From Prosthecobacter sp. (GTDB taxonomy: Bacteria; Verrucomicrobiota; Verrucomicrobiia; Verrucomicrobiales; Verrucomicrobiaceae): 46,573 bases of DNA. The stretch covers positions 1-46,573 of the forward strand of contig JABARQ010000040.1 of assembly GCA_019186985.1 (NCBI GenBank), written 5' to 3'. The translations under genes were made by a program, and so were the position numbers. Positions 43,565 to 46,573 of this stretch are shown in pieces; position 1 is the stretch's first letter; every line of letters starts with the position of its first letter. Below the pieces are notes generated by a model. The model was not told the DNA's origin and ran no database searches. It saw only the letters and a list, made by a program, of their open reading frames with translations.

Positions 43565-46255
43565 TTACTTCTTCGGAAGTTCGCCGGGCTTCAGGCCGTC
43601 GCGCAGGATTTCGAGGCCGCAGAGGAGGGGTTCTCCCTGTTCGGCGGTGAAACGCAGGTTGAGGGTGCCGTCGGTGACGGGTATGCCGGTGAGGATTTCG
43701 GTCTGGGCGATGCGGTCCTTGGGGGCGATGTCTTTGAGGACGGCTTTGCCCTGGATGTCGATGCTGAATCGACGCGGGGTGGTGTCGGGGGCGGAGAAGG
43801 TGAGGCGGAGGGTGTAGGTGGTGTTTTTCAAGCCGTGGACGCTGAGTCTCTTCAGACCCTTCAGGCCGCTGGAGGCGACCCAGGGCCAGCCTTGGCCGCC
43901 CTGCATCCAGAGCGAGTGCTGATAAAACGCCTCCGGCTGGGCGGGCTCGGTGACGACTTCAATGTCGGGTGACGGACCGCCGACGCTGGGGAAGTCAAGC
44001 CACAGCGTTCCGTCGCGGGTGCGGCGGTCGCCGGGTGCGCCGAGGTTGAGGCCGAGGCGCTCGATGCGGCCGTGCAGGCGCTGCCTTTCCACCGTGCCCC
44101 AGGTGGCCCATTGCTCATGGGTTTCGGGCATGGAGAAGAGCGCGAGGGCCATGGGCAGCGGGTAGCTGCAGGTGCAGCCCTCATAGTAGTAGGGCACGTT
44201 CAGGATGCCGCCGGCGGGCACGATGCTGTTCGTGCAGCCGCTGCGCGGGCCGCTGATGTGGACGGTGCCGCTCTCGACCTTCTTGTCGTAAAAGGCGGCC
44301 GTGCCGCTGCGGAAGGTGTAGATGCCGCCATAATCAAAGCCGCCGTCGCAGCCGTAGCTCTTGGGAAACACGCGCGGCTCCTCCTCGCCGGTGAGCGGGT
44401 TGATGCGCAGGCCGGCCTTCGGCTGGTCGGGCGCCCAGTCATTCTTTTGGGTAGGCGGCCGGTACTGGGCGGGCTGGATGCTCTGCTGGTCCACGGTGCC
44501 GAAGCGGGCGCGCAGCTCCGGCGCCTCGTACTCGTCAAGCACGCGGCCCGTGTAGATGTCGCTGAACACCGGGGCGTTGAGGCGGTAGTCCACCTTGCCC
44601 TTGCGGTTCGTGGCGTCGAGCCAGTCCTTGTCGCTGGTGATCATGACGCCGTCCACGATCTTCGGCTGCGGGGAGCGCTTGAAGTGGCTGAGCGCGTCGT
44701 CAAACCACAGCACGCCGAGCGGCGCGCGGACGAGCGGGTCGTCGCTGCGGTTCCAGTCGGCCAGATAATTGGTTGAGCCGGTGAGCGCGCCACGGGTGTG
44801 CAGCAGCGTGGCGTTGCGGAGGGAGACCTGCCTGCCTCCCAGGGGCTTGAGCAGGTGCTCGAGCGGTTCGTCGCCGAAGATGAAGCTGGCGAAGTAGGGC
44901 GGCAGATGGCGGGCGTCCTTCACCATCGACACGCGTTCGCCGTAGAGCCCGGCGCGGGTCAGACGGCTGCGGAGCGCGGCGTCGCTGGAGACCACGACGA
45001 GCTGGTAGCGGCTGTGGGCGGCGAGCGACTCGACCAGGCCGGGCTCACCCGGGGCGGTGAGGAGGGCGTAGCCGCGGTCGGTGCCTGCTGCAGCGACGAG
45101 TTTTTTGGCGTGCTCCGAATCCCCGGGGACGACCTTGTCTTCACGCGGCCAGCGGCGGGCGGCGGCCTGGCCCGAACCAAAAGCGTGGAGATGCCCGTCC
45201 TCCGTGACGACGAAGGCCTTGTCGTCGGCGACGATCAGGCTGTGGACTCGGACCGTGAGGCCGGGCAGCGTAAGACTGTCAAAGCTCAGCGCCTGCCCTG
45301 CGGCGTGGATGGAGCGCTGGATGCCGGCCAGCCCCTCGGCGCGCGGCTTGTCCTCGTGGCGCTTGGCGCTGACGGCTTCGTCGAAGAGCAGGCCGCGACG
45401 CTTCAGCTTCGCCGCCTCCTTCTCTGCGGGTGTCGAGGCAAACCACCCGCCGGTGAGGCGTCCGGCGGAGGGCAGCTCGAACTCCTTGAGCGCCCCGGTC
45501 TTCAGGTCGAGCCGCGCCGGGTAGGCCGTGCTGCAGGGGACCACCAGGTCGTCGCCGTCGATGAGCAGATAGCCCTGCGGCGCCAGGCCGCCCATGGCCT
45601 CGGTCTGATGGGGGTGGACGCCGTAAAGGTAGGCGCAACGATCGTTACGCCAGACCTCGTCGCCCGTGCGTGCGTCGAGACAGAAGACAAAGGTGCCCTC
45701 CATGGGCCAGACACCGGCGGCGAAGTAGATGCGTCCATCGCGGGCCACCGGGCCGCCACGGACCGGCCAGACGGAAATGAGGCGCTGATTGCCCAGCAGC
45801 ATGCGTTCGGATGGCACGACACGGCGCGACCAGACCGGCGAGCCGTCGGCCAGCTTCACGCAGCGCATCAGGCCGTCGTCGGAGCCGAACAGGACGAGGT
45901 CATCGACAATGACCGGCGCGAGCCGCACCGGGCCGTCGGCGAGGGCGCGCCAGCGTTCGGCGCCGGAGTCCGTGTCGAAGGCGATCAGGCAGTCTTCGCG
46001 CGAGCTCGCAACGACCAGCGTCTTGCCGACGACCACGGGTTCGTAGCTGCGGTCGAACTGCAGGCGGGGTTCGCGGAAGGCGGGGCGCAGCGGCGGCAGC
46101 TCACGTGACCAGAGAAGGGCGGGCTTGTCCGGCATGGCCTGGGGAGAGTCGGCGGTGCGTCCGGCATCGAAACGCCACATCGGCCAGTCGGCGGCATCGA
46201 GCGTCAGGGCGCCCAGCAGAAGCAGGGCGGAAAGGCGGAGGCAGGGATGAAGCAT
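43565..46255 (-). CDS. Secreted PQQ-like beta-propeller protein with C-terminal beta-sandwich-like domain
   Basis: 896 residues from the ATG at 46255. A signal peptide (LRLSALLLLGALTLDAA) is followed by DWPMWRFDAGRTADSPQ, a typical opening of PQQ-like propeller proteins, and blades such as LIAFDTDSGAERWRALADG, LVLFGSDDGLMRCVKLADG and VFCLDARTGDEVWRNDRC. A middle part (about 380-480) resembles a Rossmann-like segment (LVESLAAHSRYQLVVVSSD). Further propeller sequence includes SGPRSGCTNSIVPAGGILN and YYYEGCTCSYPLP with conserved cysteines. The last 170 residues (from about HGRIERLGLNLGAPGDRRT) look like a malectin/NPCBM-type carbohydrate-binding fold. Such proteins are common in Verrucomicrobiota and Planctomycetota as periplasmic proteins; no dehydrogenase active site is evident. 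The last 40 codons have a diverged copy at 33200-33320. Confidence 0.82.
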   Translation of the reverse strand: MLHPCLRLSALLLLGALTLDAADWPMWRFDAGRTADSPQAMPDKPALLWSRELPPLRPAFREPRLQFDRSYEPVVVGKTLVVASSREDCLIAFDTDSGAERWRALADGPVRLAPVIVDDLVLFGSDDGLMRCVKLADGSPVWSRRVVPSERMLLGNQRLISVWPVRGGPVARDGRIYFAAGVWPMEGTFVFCLDARTGDEVWRNDRCAYLYGVHPHQTEAMGGLAPQGYLLIDGDDLVVPCSTAYPARLDLKTGALKEFELPSAGRLTGGWFASTPAEKEAAKLKRRGLLFDEAVSAKRHEDKPRAEGLAGIQRSIHAAGQALSFDSLTLPGLTVRVHSLIVADDKAFVVTEDGHLHAFGSGQAAARRWPREDKVVPGDSEHAKKLVAAAGTDRGYALLTAPGEPGLVESLAAHSRYQLVVVSSDAALRSRLTRAGLYGERVSMVKDARHLPPYFASFIFGDEPLEHLLKPLGGRQVSLRNATLLHTRGALTGSTNYLADWNRSDDPLVRAPLGVLWFDDALSHFKRSPQPKIVDGVMITSDKDWLDATNRKGKVDYRLNAPVFSDIYTGRVLDEYEAPELRARFGTVDQQSIQPAQYRPPTQKNDWAPDQPKAGLRINPLTGEEEPRVFPKSYGCDGGFDYGGIYTFRSGTAAFYDKKVESGTVHISGPRSGCTNSIVPAGGILNVPYYYEGCTCSYPLPMALALFSMPETHEQWATWGTVERQRLHGRIERLGLNLGAPGDRRTRDGTLWLDFPSVGGPSPDIEVVTEPAQPEAFYQHSLWMQGGQGWPWVASSGLKGLKRLSVHGLKNTTYTLRLTFSAPDTTPRRFSIDIQGKAVLKDIAPKDRIAQTEILTGIPVTDGTLNLRFTAEQGEPLLCGLEILRDGLKPGELPKK

Positions 46256-46463
46256 GAACGCAGACTACGTCCGCATTGCGGCAAAGCTTCAAGTCAACGA
46301 TGAAAGGCCGTGTTTGAAAAGGGTCAGCTTGATCAGGTGAAGCAAAGCCATTTCGGCGGAGCGAGAGGAGTTTGGAGGCTCGCCGAGCCGGATGGTCTTG
46401 AAATTCGAAAGTTCTGCGTGCCTGAGCAAGCCTTCCGCTCATCTCGGCGGAGCGAGATGGCTA
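46256..46463. other. Upstream region of the PQQ-like gene with a short repeat and a hairpin
   Basis: The 208 bases upstream of the propeller gene start must include its promoter, but no clear -35/-10 pair was seen. TCGGCGGAGCGAGA occurs twice, at 46353-46366 and 46444-46457. The second copy sits in a 7-bp hairpin, CATCTCG (46440-46446) with CGAGATG (46453-46459), which ends four bases before the putative intron 5' end. Confidence 0.55.
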
Positions 46464-46573
46464 GTGCGCTGTGAAGCGTCACGATCCTCCGGGGTGGAAG
46501 ACCTCGGCCATCTGGAACCGTGTTCCAGGTGAGAACTTGAAGTAACTGCGTCGCCGCGAGGCGGGGTGGAGAG
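46464..46573 (+). mobile_element. Probable group II intron, 5' end (domain I start)
   Basis: From 46464 the sequence begins GTGCG, the consensus 5' end of group II introns, and continues as closely packed stem-loops: CTGGAAC/GTTCCAG near 46513-46529 and CGCC-GCGA-GGCG with a GNRA loop near 46551-46562. No reading frame of interest is present. Together with the intron 3' end at the other edge in the same orientation, a second copy of the same element is likely. The window ends before any part that would prove it. Confidence 0.55.

Overview
The window looks like a chromosomal contig from a GC-rich member of the Verrucomicrobiota (Prosthecobacter/Verrucomicrobium-like). This rests on protein content, not a marker gene: a PEP-CTERM protein, a DUF1080 sugar-hydrolase-type protein, a di-haem oxidoreductase, a PQQ-like propeller protein, a thrombospondin-3/Rhs fusion, and a giant extracellular protein of GEVED and putative-Ig modules. 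Strong Shine-Dalgarno sequences are rare. No rRNA, tRNA, CRISPR array or transposase gene was recognised.

Both edges look like group II intron sequence in the same orientation: domains V and VI end at position 120, and a GTGCG-type 5' end begins at 46464. This is what a contig broken at copies of a multicopy intron would look like.

Left region (220-9819): an envelope protein (DUF3108) and a secreted di-haem c-type oxidoreductase on the minus strand. Divergent from these is a plus-strand set: an EF-hand membrane protein overlapping an M20 peptidase, then a Tat-lipoprotein amidohydrolase. Convergent to that set is a minus-strand operon of a CHASE2 sensor-like protein, a BatA-like von Willebrand A protein and a class V aminotransferase.

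Centre (10010-33068): a PEP-CTERM protein overlaps by ATGA the start of a 21-kb gene for a 7,027-residue protein. I count 16 GEVED modules, 30 putative-Ig (He_PIG) modules, 5 SdrD-B-like modules, two propeller-like inserts and a C-terminal domain typical of verrucomicrobial secreted proteins. It is probably a surface or appendage protein. A secreted DUF1080 protein follows.

Right region (33200-46255): an Rhs polymorphic-toxin island. A 2,838-residue protein has a secretion-like N-terminus, about 17 thrombospondin-3 calcium-binding repeats, an RHS/YD shell, a DPxG...DPxG self-cleavage core, and a low-GC C-terminal tip with an apparent Ser-Asp-His alpha/beta-hydrolase triad. Twelve bases downstream is a small lipoprotein, the best immunity candidate. 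A small membrane protein follows. Each of these two small genes is followed by a copy of a roughly 300-bp repeat containing a strong inverted repeat. The island is bracketed by a full-length PQQ-like gene on the right and a 121-bp remnant of that gene's 3' end, or of a paralogue's, on the left. All assignments come from reading the sequence and from remembered family features; no database search was run.
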